Shown here in pieces: positions 8,351-16,997 of a DNA stretch of 36,179 nt. Source of the stretch: an uncultured Ulvibacter sp. (lineage in GTDB: Bacteria; Bacteroidota; Bacteroidia; Flavobacteriales; Flavobacteriaceae); NCBI GenBank assembly GCA_938041335.1, contig CALIAF010000047.1:1-36179 (forward strand), given 5' to 3'. Each line of letters starts with the position of its first letter. Position 1 is the stretch's first letter. The position numbers and the translations under genes were made by a program. The notes under the pieces are model-generated. The model was not told the DNA's origin, did no database searches, and was given only the letters and a program-made list of their open reading frames with translations.

Positions 8351-8779
8351 ATGAACGATCGCAAACAGAAAAAATACGATATCGCCTATCTAAGGATGGC
8401 CAAAGAGTGGAGCAAACTATCTCATTGCAATCGCAAACAGGTAGGTGCGCTTATTGTAAAAGGTAACATGATTATTAGCGATGGTTATAATGGTACGCCT
8501 ACTGGTTTTGACAATGAATGTGAAGATTGCGATAACAACACGCACTGGTACGTATTGCACGCAGAGGCAAATGCCATACTTAAAGTAGCTGGCTCCACAC
8601 AATCGTGTCAAGGTGCAACCTTATATATTACACTTTCGCCGTGTAAAGAATGCAGTAAGCTCATACACCAATCTGGAATTAAACGTGTGGTGTATCACAA
8701 GGGCTATAAAGATGACAGCGGATTGAAATTTTTAGAAAAAGCCGGCGTTAGTATAGCGCATATTGCTGAACTAAATTAG
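8351..8779 (+). CDS. Deoxycytidylate (dCMP) deaminase
   Basis: A 142-residue zinc enzyme of the cytidine/deoxycytidylate deaminase family, normal in length. The catalytic HAE motif is at 70-72 (VLHAEANA) and the zinc-binding PCxxC at 97-101 (SPCKEC). The N-terminal CNRKQVGALIV and SDGYNGTPTGF segments are typical of ComEB/dCMP deaminases. It converts dCMP to dUMP for thymidylate synthesis in the cytosol. It is a single gene, divergent from the META-like pair and separated by 137 bp from the peptidase gene downstream. Together with NrdAB and Dgt in this window it belongs to deoxynucleotide metabolism. Confidence 0.93.
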   Translation: MNDRKQKKYDIAYLRMAKEWSKLSHCNRKQVGALIVKGNMIISDGYNGTPTGFDNECEDCDNNTHWYVLHAEANAILKVAGSTQSCQGATLYITLSPCKECSKLIHQSGIKRVVYHKGYKDDSGLKFLEKAGVSIAHIAELN

Positions 8780-8792
8780 TAGCAGTAGTATT

Positions 8793-8898
8793 GGTTGAAG
8801 TCGAAATCGAAACTAAAATTTTAAAAAAAAGAACAATTTAGGGTTGCTGAGTGATTTTGCGTAGCAATTCTAAAATAAAAACGCACATTACTTCAACC
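8793..8898 (+). ncRNA. Structured leader upstream of the S41 peptidase gene
   Basis: GGTTGAAGT (8793-8801) pairs perfectly with ACTTCAACC (8890-8898). Nested inside, TTTAGGGTTGCT (8837-8848) pairs with AGCAATTCTAAA (8863-8874), all 12 pairs if G-U is allowed. The nested stems fill most of the 137-bp gap before the ATG at 8917, so a folded 5' leader or small RNA is possible. No known riboswitch family is recognised. Confidence 0.35.
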
Positions 8899-8916
8899 GC
8901 AAAATAGTATCGAAGC

Positions 8917-10512
8917 ATGAATTTTAGAAAAGAATACATTCCATTACTTGTTGGCTTCGCTATGGCGGGAGGTGTTTATTTGGGCTCCAAACTCAACTTT
9001 AATGATCCCGGCGAGCAAATGTTTGCCACAAACTCAAAGAAAGACAAACTCAATAGACTTATTGATTACATAGATTTTGAGTATGTAGATGCAGTAAATA
9101 CAGACAGCATTGTAGATGTGACTGTAAACGAAATACTGGATAATCTAGACCCACATTCTGTATATATTCCGCAGTCAGAATATGAGGATAGTGTAGATGA
9201 TATGCGAGGTAATTTTACAGGCATTGGGGTGAGTTTTCACCTGCACAATGACAGCATTGCTGTTATTAGGGCGATTGCAGGTGGTCCTGCGGTGGAGGCA
9301 GGTATAGAAGAAGGAGATCGTATCATTAAAGCAGATGATCGTCAACTCTTCGGAAATGCCATAGAAAGAGATAGTATTCCAGGATACTTAAAAGGAGAGA
9401 AGGGTTCTAAAGTAGCTTTGCAAATCTATCGTCCTTCCGAAGATAAAATTATTGATATCACCGTACGTCGTGCAGATGTTCCATTAATTAGTGTAGATGC
9501 GGCTTATGCAATTAATGATAATGTAGGTTATTTAAAATTAAATCGTTTTGCAGAAACTTCATTTGAAGAATTTGAAATAGCACTTGACAAACTAATTGAT
9601 GTTGATATTTCGGCACTAATACTTGATTTACGTGGTAATCCCGGTGGCTATATTGCCACGGCAGAACAAATAGCAGACCAGTTTTTAGAAGATGATAAAC
9701 TCATACTTATCACCAGAAATAAGAATGGAGAAGAAGAAAAAACCTTTGCCACTCGCGACGGAGATTTTGAAGATAAAATGGTCTATGTATTAATCGATGA
9801 AAACTCTGCTTCGGCAAGTGAGATAGTGGCGGGAGCGCTGCAAGACAATGATAGGGGTATGATAGTAGGTAGGCGTTCTTTTGGTAAAGGACTAGTGCAA
9901 CGCGAGATGTCATTAGGCGATGGTAGTGCAGTTAGGCTAACTATAGCGCGTTATTTTACTCCTTCTGGCAGAAGCATACAGCGTCCATATGATGAAGGAA
10001 ACGAAGCTTATTTTAAAGAATATGAAACACGTTATCACAATGGCGAGCTGCTAGATGCAGAAAATATCGTGGTTTCAGATTCATTGGTATACAAGACCGT
10101 AAATGGACGCACCGTATATGGCGGTGGTGGTATCACACCAGATATTTTTGTACCAAAAGATACCACTAGAGAACATGAGACCATAGATTTTATAAGCAGA
10201 AGTGGGTCAATGAGTTATTTTGTGTTTACCGTACTAGATAGTCACAGAGACGAACTCAATCAATTATCCTTTAGTGAATTTAGTGAGACCTATCTTATTT
10301 CCACTAGTGTGGCTCAAGAATATATAGACTATATATGGGAGCTTAGTAGAGTGCGTTTAAACCTTGAACCGACTTCACCAGAATTGAAGATGGCGTTAAA
10401 GGCTGCAATGGCAGAGCAGTTATATGGGCCAGAACAAAAAGAAATACTGCTTAATCTTCAAGATCCTATGATCTTAAAAGTGCTAGAAATGGAAGGTGAT
10501 AATAAAAAGTAA
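8917..10512 (+). CDS. S41 family C-terminal processing peptidase
   Basis: A 531-residue periplasmic serine protease. The N-terminal hydrophobic segment (8-24) is a signal or anchor. A PDZ domain spans about 95-185 (NFTGIGVSF, GPAVEAGIEEGD), followed by the tail-specific protease core. The catalytic Ser/Lys dyad fits S299 in ENSASASEI and K324 in SFGKGLVQ, 25 residues apart as in Prc. LDLRGNPGGY (237-245) is the usual substrate-site strand. The C-terminal 110 residues form a helical extension seen in Bacteroidota members. Such enzymes trim C-termini of envelope proteins. The gene is preceded by a structured leader (8793-8898) and converges on the small membrane gene at 10514, leaving one base between stop codons. 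Confidence 0.92.
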   Translation: MNFRKEYIPLLVGFAMAGGVYLGSKLNFNDPGEQMFATNSKKDKLNRLIDYIDFEYVDAVNTDSIVDVTVNEILDNLDPHSVYIPQSEYEDSVDDMRGNFTGIGVSFHLHNDSIAVIRAIAGGPAVEAGIEEGDRIIKADDRQLFGNAIERDSIPGYLKGEKGSKVALQIYRPSEDKIIDITVRRADVPLISVDAAYAINDNVGYLKLNRFAETSFEEFEIALDKLIDVDISALILDLRGNPGGYIATAEQIADQFLEDDKLILITRNKNGEEEKTFATRDGDFEDKMVYVLIDENSASASEIVAGALQDNDRGMIVGRRSFGKGLVQREMSLGDGSAVRLTIARYFTPSGRSIQRPYDEGNEAYFKEYETRYHNGELLDAENIVVSDSLVYKTVNGRTVYGGGGITPDIFVPKDTTREHETIDFISRSGSMSYFVFTVLDSHRDELNQLSFSEFSETYLISTSVAQEYIDYIWELSRVRLNLEPTSPELKMALKAAMAEQLYGPEQKEILLNLQDPMILKVLEMEGDNKK

Positions 10513-10513
10513 T

Positions 10514-10711
10514 TTATCGCTTACTTTTTGCAGCTATCTTTTTTGAGACTAATAATATCGCCATTAAAGCGATACCACATGCGGCAGCAAAAACACCTAT
10601 TAGTGCGACACTGCTTTCTCCTTTAAAGGGGTTATCCCAATCTACCATTGTTAAATTGAAAATAAGTAATCCTGCAGATAGCAATATGATAATATAGATG
10701 AAGATTTTCAT
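10514..10711 (-). CDS. Small two-helix membrane protein
   Basis: A 65-residue protein with two membrane helices (about 3-20 and 34-57) joined by a short polar loop, and a basic C-terminus (SKKIAAKSKR). Its start overlaps the end of the MarC-family gene by 4 bp (ATGA-type overlap), which implies translational coupling and supports it as a real gene. No family function is recognised; it may be an accessory of the MarC-like protein. It ends against the S41 peptidase gene with no room for a separate terminator. Confidence 0.7.
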   Translation of the reverse strand: MKIFIYIIILLSAGLLIFNLTMVDWDNPFKGESSVALIGVFAAACGIALMAILLVSKKIAAKSKR

Positions 10712-11295
10712 ATAAATAATTCTTGAATATTAGACGTAAAGAGCTTTACTGCAATGGCTAGTAATATTACACCAAAGATCTTTTCAATAATTGCAATTCC
10801 ATTTTTACCTAAAAAACGTTGTAAAGCACCAGAAGTACGGAGCACAATAAACACAACTATTACATTTATGATGATCGCTACAATGATATTTTCTAGTTGA
10901 TATTCTGCCCGTAAAGATAGTAATGAGGTTAAACTCCCTGGGCCAGCAACAATAGGGAACGCAATAGGAAAAACCGTTGCCATCTCTAAATTTTCATCAC
11001 TTTGTTTAAATAGTTTGATACCCAAAATCATCTCTAAGGCGATAAAGAACAGTATGAATGAACCTGCAACGGCAAATTCATAAACATTAATCCCAATTAG
11101 GCCCAGAATTTTTTCTCCAACAAACAAGAAAACAATAAGTACAATTGCGGCAATAATAGATGCGCGTCCACTTTTTATTGTTCCAGATTTTTCTTTTAAA
11201 GATATTATAATAGGAATACTTCCTACAATATCAATCACAGCAAAAAGTACCATGGTGGCGGTTGCTATTTCTTTAAAACTGAAGTTAAAATTCAT
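10708..11295 (-). CDS. MarC family integral membrane protein
   Basis: A 195-residue inner-membrane protein with six predicted helices, the usual MarC/YchE size. Family marks include AVIDIVGSIPI near residue 20 and the central FPIAFPIVAGPGSLTSLL segment. MarC proteins were once linked to multiple antibiotic resistance but have no settled function; a transporter role is only assumed. It is the first gene of a two-gene operon with the 65-residue membrane protein (4-bp overlap), and is divergent from the DUF3109 gene at 11458. Confidence 0.88.
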   Translation of the reverse strand: MNFNFSFKEIATATMVLFAVIDIVGSIPIIISLKEKSGTIKSGRASIIAAIVLIVFLFVGEKILGLIGINVYEFAVAGSFILFFIALEMILGIKLFKQSDENLEMATVFPIAFPIVAGPGSLTSLLSLRAEYQLENIIVAIIINVIVVFIVLRTSGALQRFLGKNGIAIIEKIFGVILLAIAVKLFTSNIQELFI

Positions 11296-11457
11296 GGGTA
11301 TCCGTCAGCACGGGCTTTTAAAATTACATCACATTTGAATTGCAAAATTAGGCTATTCTTTTTAGTCATACTAACACTAAATGGGCGAAATGATATTTTT
11401 GTGTTTCAAGTTCGTTTAAGATTTCAATTTCAATTTCAAAATCCGTAGGTTTGCCTA

Positions 11458-12027
11458 ATGTTTCAACTAGGAAAAACCATCGTATCTGAAGATCTTATCG
11501 AGAAAGATTTTGTTTGTAATCTAGGTGCCTGCAAAGGAGAATGCTGTGTTTCTGGAGAAGCGGGAGCACCTGTTACAGAAGATGAGGTCCAGATCTTACA
11601 AGAGATATACCCTAAAGTGAAACCATTTTTACGAGCAGAAGGCATAGCTGTAATTGAAAAAGTGGGAACACATATTGTCTCTAAACGTGACGAACTTGAG
11701 ACGCCATTGGTCAATGTCGCCGAATGTGCTTATGTTACTTTTAAAGAAAACGGGACGGCAAGCTGCGGTATTGAAGACGCTTATAATGCTGGCGAAGTTT
11801 CTTTTAAAAAGCCAATCTCTTGTCATTTATATCCGGTACGAGTTCAAGACTACTCTGAGTTTGCAGCCGTAAATTATCACAAATGGCCTATTTGTAATGA
11901 TGCTTGTACTTTAGGGAATGAGCTTAAAGTTCCCGTATATAAGTTTGTAAAAGAGGCTTTAATACGAAGGTTTGGTAAGCACTGGTATGCTGAGTTGGAG
12001 AAAGTTGCAGCAAAACATGATTTCTAG
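11458..12027 (+). CDS. DUF3109 family cysteine-rich protein
   Basis: A 189-residue cytosolic protein with conserved cysteine clusters: C20, C25, C29 and C30 (CNLGACKGECC), then further single cysteines and a CHLYPVR segment near residues 121-127 and a C..AC pair near 142-146. This is the DUF3109 pattern, related to YkgJ/Fe-S or zinc-cluster proteins. Metal binding is likely from cysteine spacing; the function is not known. The ATG is only 4 bp after a perfect TAGGTTTG -7-type hexamer pair (11446-11453), so the transcript may be nearly leaderless, though no TTG was found at the usual -33 distance. It is divergent from marC. Confidence 0.85.
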   Translation: MFQLGKTIVSEDLIEKDFVCNLGACKGECCVSGEAGAPVTEDEVQILQEIYPKVKPFLRAEGIAVIEKVGTHIVSKRDELETPLVNVAECAYVTFKENGTASCGIEDAYNAGEVSFKKPISCHLYPVRVQDYSEFAAVNYHKWPICNDACTLGNELKVPVYKFVKEALIRRFGKHWYAELEKVAAKHDF

Positions 12028-12162
12028 AAGTCTTAATAGTAAATACCGACTACTATTTCTTAAATTTTTAATTCTATTTTACGTTAATAAGTTGTAAATT
12101 AGTCGTTTAAACCCGCCTGAAAAATAAATTCATATGAAAAAGTATATATACTATCACTCGCT

Positions 12163-12759
12163 TTGGTGACGTTAATGTCTTGTGACAAAATTAAAGAAAC
12201 TAAAAAGGCAGTGACTGAAGCTAAGAATGCAGTTTCTGAAGTTTCTGAAGCCGTAGGAGGTCTTGGAGATTTAGAGGAAAATCTTAACGAAATGCAGGAG
12301 GATATGGAACGGCTTAAAGAAGCAACACCATTGACTAATGCAGAATTAAAATCGTGGTTGCCAGAAGAAGTAAATGGAATGAAGCGAACTGGATTTAAAG
12401 CTGGACAAGCATCATACATGAAGATAGCGAGTATTGAAGCCACCTATAAAAACGAAGATAAAAGCAAAGAGTTAAATGTTATGATTCTTGATGGTGCAGG
12501 AGAAATGGGAGCGGGTGCAACTGCTGGAGCGAAGTTTATGTTTGCACAAGATTTTGAGGAGGAAGATGAGTATAAAATACGCCGAACTACCACTAAAAAA
12601 GGTGTAAAAATGATTGAAGAATATAGAAAAAACAACAATAAAAGTGACATTCAATTTTTTCATGATGACCGTTTCTACATCACTGTAAAAGGTAAAAACG
12701 TGGACCTTGACGAAACATATGAGGCTATTAAAGACCTTGATTTAGATGATTTGAACTAA
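12163..12759 (+). CDS. Putative lipoprotein with disrupted signal peptide, coiled-coil N-terminus
   Basis: A 198-residue frame opening with TTG at 12163. It begins MVTLMSCDK, a lipobox-like end of a signal peptide. The natural start is probably the ATG at 12134, which reads out of frame. If the five-A run after it had six As, it would read MKKVYILSLALVTLMSC, a textbook lipoprotein signal with Cys as the acylation site. The gene therefore carries a one-base deletion, or a sequencing error, at its very start. After the Cys comes a helical, charged coiled coil (about 10-55), then an unrecognised beta-rich domain (about 60-198). The gene ends in a strong terminator at 12784. The function is unknown. 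Confidence 0.7.
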   Translation: MVTLMSCDKIKETKKAVTEAKNAVSEVSEAVGGLGDLEENLNEMQEDMERLKEATPLTNAELKSWLPEEVNGMKRTGFKAGQASYMKIASIEATYKNEDKSKELNVMILDGAGEMGAGATAGAKFMFAQDFEEEDEYKIRRTTTKKGVKMIEEYRKNNNKSDIQFFHDDRFYITVKGKNVDLDETYEAIKDLDLDDLN

Positions 12760-12783
12760 AAGCTATAAATAGTATTCCCTAAG

Positions 12784-12812
12784 CCGTTGTTTATCTGAAC
12801 AACGGTTTTTTT
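12784..12812 (+). terminator. Intrinsic terminator of the lipoprotein gene
   Basis: CCGTTGTT and AACAACGG form an 8-bp perfect stem around TATCTG, followed by seven T residues. It lies 25 bp after the stop codon at 12759. Confidence 0.9.
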
Positions 12813-12871
12813 GTGTCTAAGAAGTAATGACTAATGCTTTTATCATTGGGTAGATTACTTATTTATAGGAC

Positions 12872-12910
12872 AAAAAAGAACCCTACTAACAATTAATTGT
12901 TAGTAGGGTT
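12872..12910 (-). terminator. Intrinsic terminator of the nrdBA operon
   Basis: AACCCTACTAACAA (12879-12892) and TTGTTAGTAGGGTT (12897-12910) form a perfect 14-bp stem with a TTAA loop. On the minus strand a CTTTTTTG tract follows. It lies just after the nrdA stop at 12934. Confidence 0.92.
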
Positions 12911-12933
12911 GAGGTTAAGTTCTTGTTTTTTAA

Positions 12934-14721
12934 TTAAGCTTCACAAGCTGCACAGTCTTTCTTTTGTTTAAATTTTTGTGCTGCGTTCATACTGTGCTGG
13001 TAGTACAATGACTTTAAACCTAGTTTCCAGGCAGTGATGTGTATTTTGTTAATCTCTTTTGTTGGCGTATCTGGATGCACTATAATATTAACAGACTGTC
13101 CTTGGTCAATGTGGTTTTGACGGTTAGCAGCTTGGTATATAATATCCATTTGGTCAATTTCAGAATAGGTTTTAAAGACATCCTTTTCATTTTCTGTTAA
13201 GAAATCAAGATGCTGTACAGAACCATCTCTGTCGCGAATATCCAGCCACACTTCTCTTGTGTCCATTCCTTTTTCTTTTAGTAACTCTACTAAAAATGGA
13301 TTCTTGATAGTCGTTTTAATTTTTGCAATATCCTTCACATAAATATTAGACCAGATAGGTTCGATACCTTGAGATACTTGCCCTAAAATAAAAGCAGAAG
13401 ATGTTGTGGGGGCAACTGCATTTAATGTAGCGTTTCTTCTGCCATATCCTTTTAGTACTTCTGGTTCTCCAAAAACAGCTGCAAGCTCTTCAGAAGCTTT
13501 GTACGATTTGTCTTTTATCTTTTTAAAGATTTCACTGTTTAGATTAAAAGCTTCTTGGCTATTAAAGGCGTGTTTTTTAGATTGTAATAAGGAGTGCCAT
13601 CCTAATGCTCCTAGCCCTAATGCTCTGTTTTCTTTTGCAAAGTTATAAGCACGTTCCATAAACATAAATGTCTGGCGGTCTTCTCTGTCTTCAGAGTTTT
13701 TATAGGACTCTAATTTTTCTAAAAATTCTGTGATTACTGCGTCTAAGAAATAGACCATTGTTTCTACCGCGTCGGTATCTTTCCACTTGTCGTAGTGTAA
13801 TACATTTATGCTAGAAAGTACACATACAAAAGACCAATCATGGTTAGATGGTAACATAATTTCTGTACACAAGTTACTTGCATAAATAGGGTGATTCTTG
13901 TCTTGATACACATCTGCTGCGCCATTATTTGCATTGTCTGTAAAGAATACATAAGGATATCCCATCTCGCCACGACTCTGCAATACTTTTGCCCATATTG
14001 TTCTTTTATCTTCATCTCCAGCAATCATATCTTCCATCCAAGCATTTGTCACAGTGACACCATGAGTCAATTCTTGAATAGGATTCCCTTCGCTTCCTAT
14101 TTCTAGAAACTCTTTAATATCTGCGTGATCTATAGGGAGGTATGGAGAAAAACGACCGCGACGCACAGACCCTTGGCTTACTACATCTACCATAGATTCA
14201 AATAAGCGCATGATATGCACTGCTCCAGAAGCTTCACCATTATTTTTAATGGCAGCACCGCGAGGACGTATTTTTCCGAAATATCCAGAAGTACCTCCAC
14301 CTAGCTTAGACATCATTCCTACTTCAGATTGTGTATAGAGGATGTTTCCAATATCATCATCTATGTGAGAACCAAAACAGCTAATAGGCAAACCACGCTT
14401 TTTTCCGAAGTTTGACCACACCGGAGAAGCTAATGAGTAATACCCTTCTGACATGTAGCCATAAAACTTATCTGCATAACCAGGCATACCCAGAATTTCT
14501 TCTGCGCGTTCAGCGACTTCTCTAATACGTTGCTCTGGGCTTACTCCTTCTGTAAGGTAACCCGCTTCTAGAAAGTTGCGACTATTTTCGTTGAGCCAAG
14601 CAAAGCTAGTATCGTTATTAACATCTCCTTTTGCAAGTGCTTCTTTTCTTGCTGCAAGTAAATTGTCATTCGGGTTTGTCGCTTTTTGAGCTGACTGTGA
14701 GGTTGTTTTGTCTTGGATCAT
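12934..14721 (-). CDS. nrdA: Ribonucleoside-diphosphate reductase, catalytic alpha subunit
   Basis: A 595-residue class I NrdA, which reduces ribonucleoside diphosphates to deoxy forms with NrdB. Active-site residues are in place: C115 (PISCFGS) and C300 (FVCVLSS) as the redox pair, N283-C285-E287 (SNLCTE) as the radical site, and a C-terminal C590xxC593 (KKDCAACEA) that re-reduces the active site. It is shorter than E. coli NrdA because the N-terminal ATP-cone is missing; that domain sits on NrdB here. It begins 1 bp after the nrdB stop, so the two are translated from one message ending at the terminator 12872-12910. Confidence 0.96.
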   Translation of the reverse strand: MIQDKTTSQSAQKATNPNDNLLAARKEALAKGDVNNDTSFAWLNENSRNFLEAGYLTEGVSPEQRIREVAERAEEILGMPGYADKFYGYMSEGYYSLASPVWSNFGKKRGLPISCFGSHIDDDIGNILYTQSEVGMMSKLGGGTSGYFGKIRPRGAAIKNNGEASGAVHIMRLFESMVDVVSQGSVRRGRFSPYLPIDHADIKEFLEIGSEGNPIQELTHGVTVTNAWMEDMIAGDEDKRTIWAKVLQSRGEMGYPYVFFTDNANNGAADVYQDKNHPIYASNLCTEIMLPSNHDWSFVCVLSSINVLHYDKWKDTDAVETMVYFLDAVITEFLEKLESYKNSEDREDRQTFMFMERAYNFAKENRALGLGALGWHSLLQSKKHAFNSQEAFNLNSEIFKKIKDKSYKASEELAAVFGEPEVLKGYGRRNATLNAVAPTTSSAFILGQVSQGIEPIWSNIYVKDIAKIKTTIKNPFLVELLKEKGMDTREVWLDIRDRDGSVQHLDFLTENEKDVFKTYSEIDQMDIIYQAANRQNHIDQGQSVNIIVHPDTPTKEINKIHITAWKLGLKSLYYQHSMNAAQKFKQKKDCAACEA

Positions 14722-14722
14722 A

Positions 14723-15997
14723 TTAAAAAAGGTCGTCGCTGGTTATACTTTGTGTTCTTTTGCTGTAGTTTACAGATCGTTTTACGAAAAAATCACCGTG
14801 TTTGGTTCCAATAATCTCGTCATCAAACCATTCGGTTTCTCTTACGAGGGTTTCATCAACCTCAAAAACTTTTTCTACACCTATACTTTCAAGTGACTTG
14901 TTAAAACGGTTTTTAAGAAACTGGTTAATCACGTTTTTAGGTAAAAAGTCTATTTCTCCTTCTTCAAAAATCCAATCTACTAAATCTACTTCTGCTTCAA
15001 AAGCCGCTTTACAGAGCTGCTGTATATTTTCATGATATTCTGGCGTAAACCACTCTGGATGCTCTTCTTTAAGAATCAAGATAAGTTCTATTCCAAAATC
15101 ACCATGTATTTGTTCTTCTTTTGAGGTTGCTTCAACCACATTAGAAATACCTTTCAGCATATTTTTGTGTTTGTTGAAAGCCATTATTATTAAAAACTGC
15201 GAGAATAATGATACGTGTTCTATAAATAGAGAGAACAATAACACCGCTTCTGCATATTCTTCATTATCATCACTTTTAGAGTTGCGTAATGCAGACTCTA
15301 AATATTGCACCCGTTTCATGATAACCGGTTTCTTTTTAAGCGCTTTAAATTCTTTGTTTAGTCCTAAAATTTCTAGAAGGTGTGAGTATGCATCTGCATG
15401 ACGTACTTCACTTTCTGCAAAGGTTGAACCTACGGCTCCTATTTCTGGTTTTGGCATTCTTTGGTGTAAATCACCCCAGAAATTTTTTACAGCTACTTCA
15501 ATTTGAGAAATAGCAAGCATCGTGTTTTTTATGGCACTACGCTCTACGTCATTTAATCTTGTTTTAAAATCTTGTATGTCACTTGTAAAATTAAATTCTG
15601 TATGAATCCAATACGAATGACGAATGGCAGGAACATATTCATATAACTGCGGGTACTCATAAGGTTTTAAACTTATACGTCTCTCAAAAATATCTGTTTT
15701 GCGTTCTTGTGCTCTTTTGTTTCTATATAATATGTACGCCTTTGCAACCTCTGGAAAACCACCTTCCATTAGCTTTGTTTCTACAATATCCTGTACTTGT
15801 TCTATAGTTGGTACATAGCCTACATTTTGCTCCTTTCTGAAGAGCAAAACTTTATAAACTTCAATAGCCACATTCTGGGCGTCATCTTCAGAGCCTGCAT
15901 TGTTTAAACTCATTGCTTTAACAACAGCAGCGGTTATTTTGTCTAAGTGAAAAGATTTTGTAGTAAAATCTCTCTTGATGATGTGTGTAATTTCCAT
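14723..15997 (-). CDS. nrdB: Ribonucleoside-diphosphate reductase beta subunit with N-terminal ATP-cone
   Basis: A 424-residue radical-generating subunit. Residues 1-100 form an ATP-cone (KRDFTTKSFHLDKI near the start, YILYRNKRAQER near 88-99), normally found on NrdA, followed by the ferritin-like core. Metal ligands visible are E197-x-x-H200, E260 and E295-x-x-H298, with E167 as a possible first ligand. Y204 occupies the radical-tyrosine position. Allosteric control through an ATP-cone on NrdB has been described for a flavobacterium (Leeuwenhoekiella), where dATP drives NrdB self-association and the cofactor is dimanganese. By homology the same may hold here; metal type cannot be read from the sequence. 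It is first in the operon. Confidence 0.95.
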   Translation of the reverse strand: MEITHIIKRDFTTKSFHLDKITAAVVKAMSLNNAGSEDDAQNVAIEVYKVLLFRKEQNVGYVPTIEQVQDIVETKLMEGGFPEVAKAYILYRNKRAQERKTDIFERRISLKPYEYPQLYEYVPAIRHSYWIHTEFNFTSDIQDFKTRLNDVERSAIKNTMLAISQIEVAVKNFWGDLHQRMPKPEIGAVGSTFAESEVRHADAYSHLLEILGLNKEFKALKKKPVIMKRVQYLESALRNSKSDDNEEYAEAVLLFSLFIEHVSLFSQFLIIMAFNKHKNMLKGISNVVEATSKEEQIHGDFGIELILILKEEHPEWFTPEYHENIQQLCKAAFEAEVDLVDWIFEEGEIDFLPKNVINQFLKNRFNKSLESIGVEKVFEVDETLVRETEWFDDEIIGTKHGDFFVKRSVNYSKRTQSITSDDLF

Positions 15998-16493
15998 AAA
16001 TATAGGGTGGCTTATTGTTCTATAATGATAGGTAAATATCCTATTAATTTAGATGCAAAATGAAGTTAATTATATCGTGTTCTCAACACGGTTATTAACA
16101 AAAGGTAAGGGAATCAATAATCATAGGTGTTGACACCAAATTGTAAAATATTAACATCCAATTGTTAAGAAGTATTGGCTTGTTTTAAAATAGTATGGAA
16201 ATTGATTTGTATGAAAACCACCTTGATTAGCCCTTTTTTTATCGGCCCCTCCCTACCGTGAAGTCCTAAATTTATGAGAAAAATAGTAGAAAGACGATAG
16301 GAATACAGTTGACCCGTTTATCTCTAAATAAATATACTATCTGTTTTAATTTGCACTAGAATAGGGATGGTGCTGGTTTGTTATATGGTTGTGATTATTT
16401 ACGCAGGAAACCACATTCAAATGGATACTTATACAAATACACGCGTATTTGGTTACTTTTTTCTAATTTCGATTTTTAAAAGTATATCTCGCT
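15998..16493. promoter_or_regulatory. 496-bp divergent intergenic region with three palindromes (nrdB upstream)
   Basis: No gene is seen in this gap. Near nrdB are CGTGTT-CTC-AACACG (16076-16090), GGTGT-TG-ACACC (16126-16137) and TTAACA-N6-TGTTAA (16151-16168). The first two share a TGTT/AACA core and lie 80-140 bp before the nrdB start, so they could bind a repressor such as NrdR or another dimeric regulator. The remaining 16170-16493 is AT-rich, without clear structure, and must hold the promoter of the zinc-ribbon operon. Confidence 0.45.
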
Positions 16494-16997
16494 ATGGAAG
16501 AAACCCAAATGGATCAATTAGAATGTAATCATTGTAAAAAAGAAGTGAATGAGAGTGTGAAGTTTTGTGAAAACTGTGGCTATCCACAGCATGGAACCGC
16601 TAGCGAAAAATCAAAATTTCATGCAGATAGGATTATTAACAATTCTAAATCTAAAGAAGCAGGAGGGGTTTTAAGAAAGGCAAGAAACACCCTCTTTTTT
16701 ATAGCTGCGCTGTCTTTTGGGATAGGCCTATTTTATATGGTTACTCAAAATGCATCAGATGTATTTATTACCTATTCCATAATGGCATTGATATATTTAG
16801 TACTTGGGTTCTGGTCTCAAAAGAAACCATTAATTGCCCTAGTGTTAGCATTATTGGTCTATCTAACAACTACCGTGATTTCAGGAATTGTAGATCCCGC
16901 AACTATATATAAAGGGATCATTATTAAAGTATTCATTATCGTTTTTCTAGCTAAAGGAATTAATTCTGCGCTACACGTTCGTAAAATGAAAGCCTAA
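16494..16997 (+). CDS. Zinc-ribbon membrane protein
   Basis: A 167-residue protein with an N-terminal zinc ribbon (C11xxC14 ... C25xxC28, CNHCKKEVN and CENCG), a charged linker and about four membrane helices (roughly 62-80, 88-107, 113-131, 138-155). It belongs with many small zinc-ribbon membrane proteins of unknown role. The following CPBP protease gene overlaps its stop by one base (TAATG at 16995-16999) and carries a similar N-terminal zinc ribbon, so the two probably form a functional pair at the membrane. Confidence 0.8.
   Translation: MEETQMDQLECNHCKKEVNESVKFCENCGYPQHGTASEKSKFHADRIINNSKSKEAGGVLRKARNTLFFIAALSFGIGLFYMVTQNASDVFITYSIMALIYLVLGFWSQKKPLIALVLALLVYLTTTVISGIVDPATIYKGIIIKVFIIVFLAKGINSALHVRKMKA

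Noticed and set aside
11423-11441. Tandem TTTCAA repeats before the DUF3109 gene
   Set aside because: Three short units in AT-rich DNA are not distinctive enough for a call.
13406-15401. Plus-strand reading frames inside nrdA and nrdB
   Set aside because: They lie wholly within strongly supported genes and show no motif.
16096-16156. TAACA copies upstream of nrdB as further Pho-like sites
   Set aside because: They are 56 bp apart, not a multiple of 11, and no CTTTGC lies at the shared distance.
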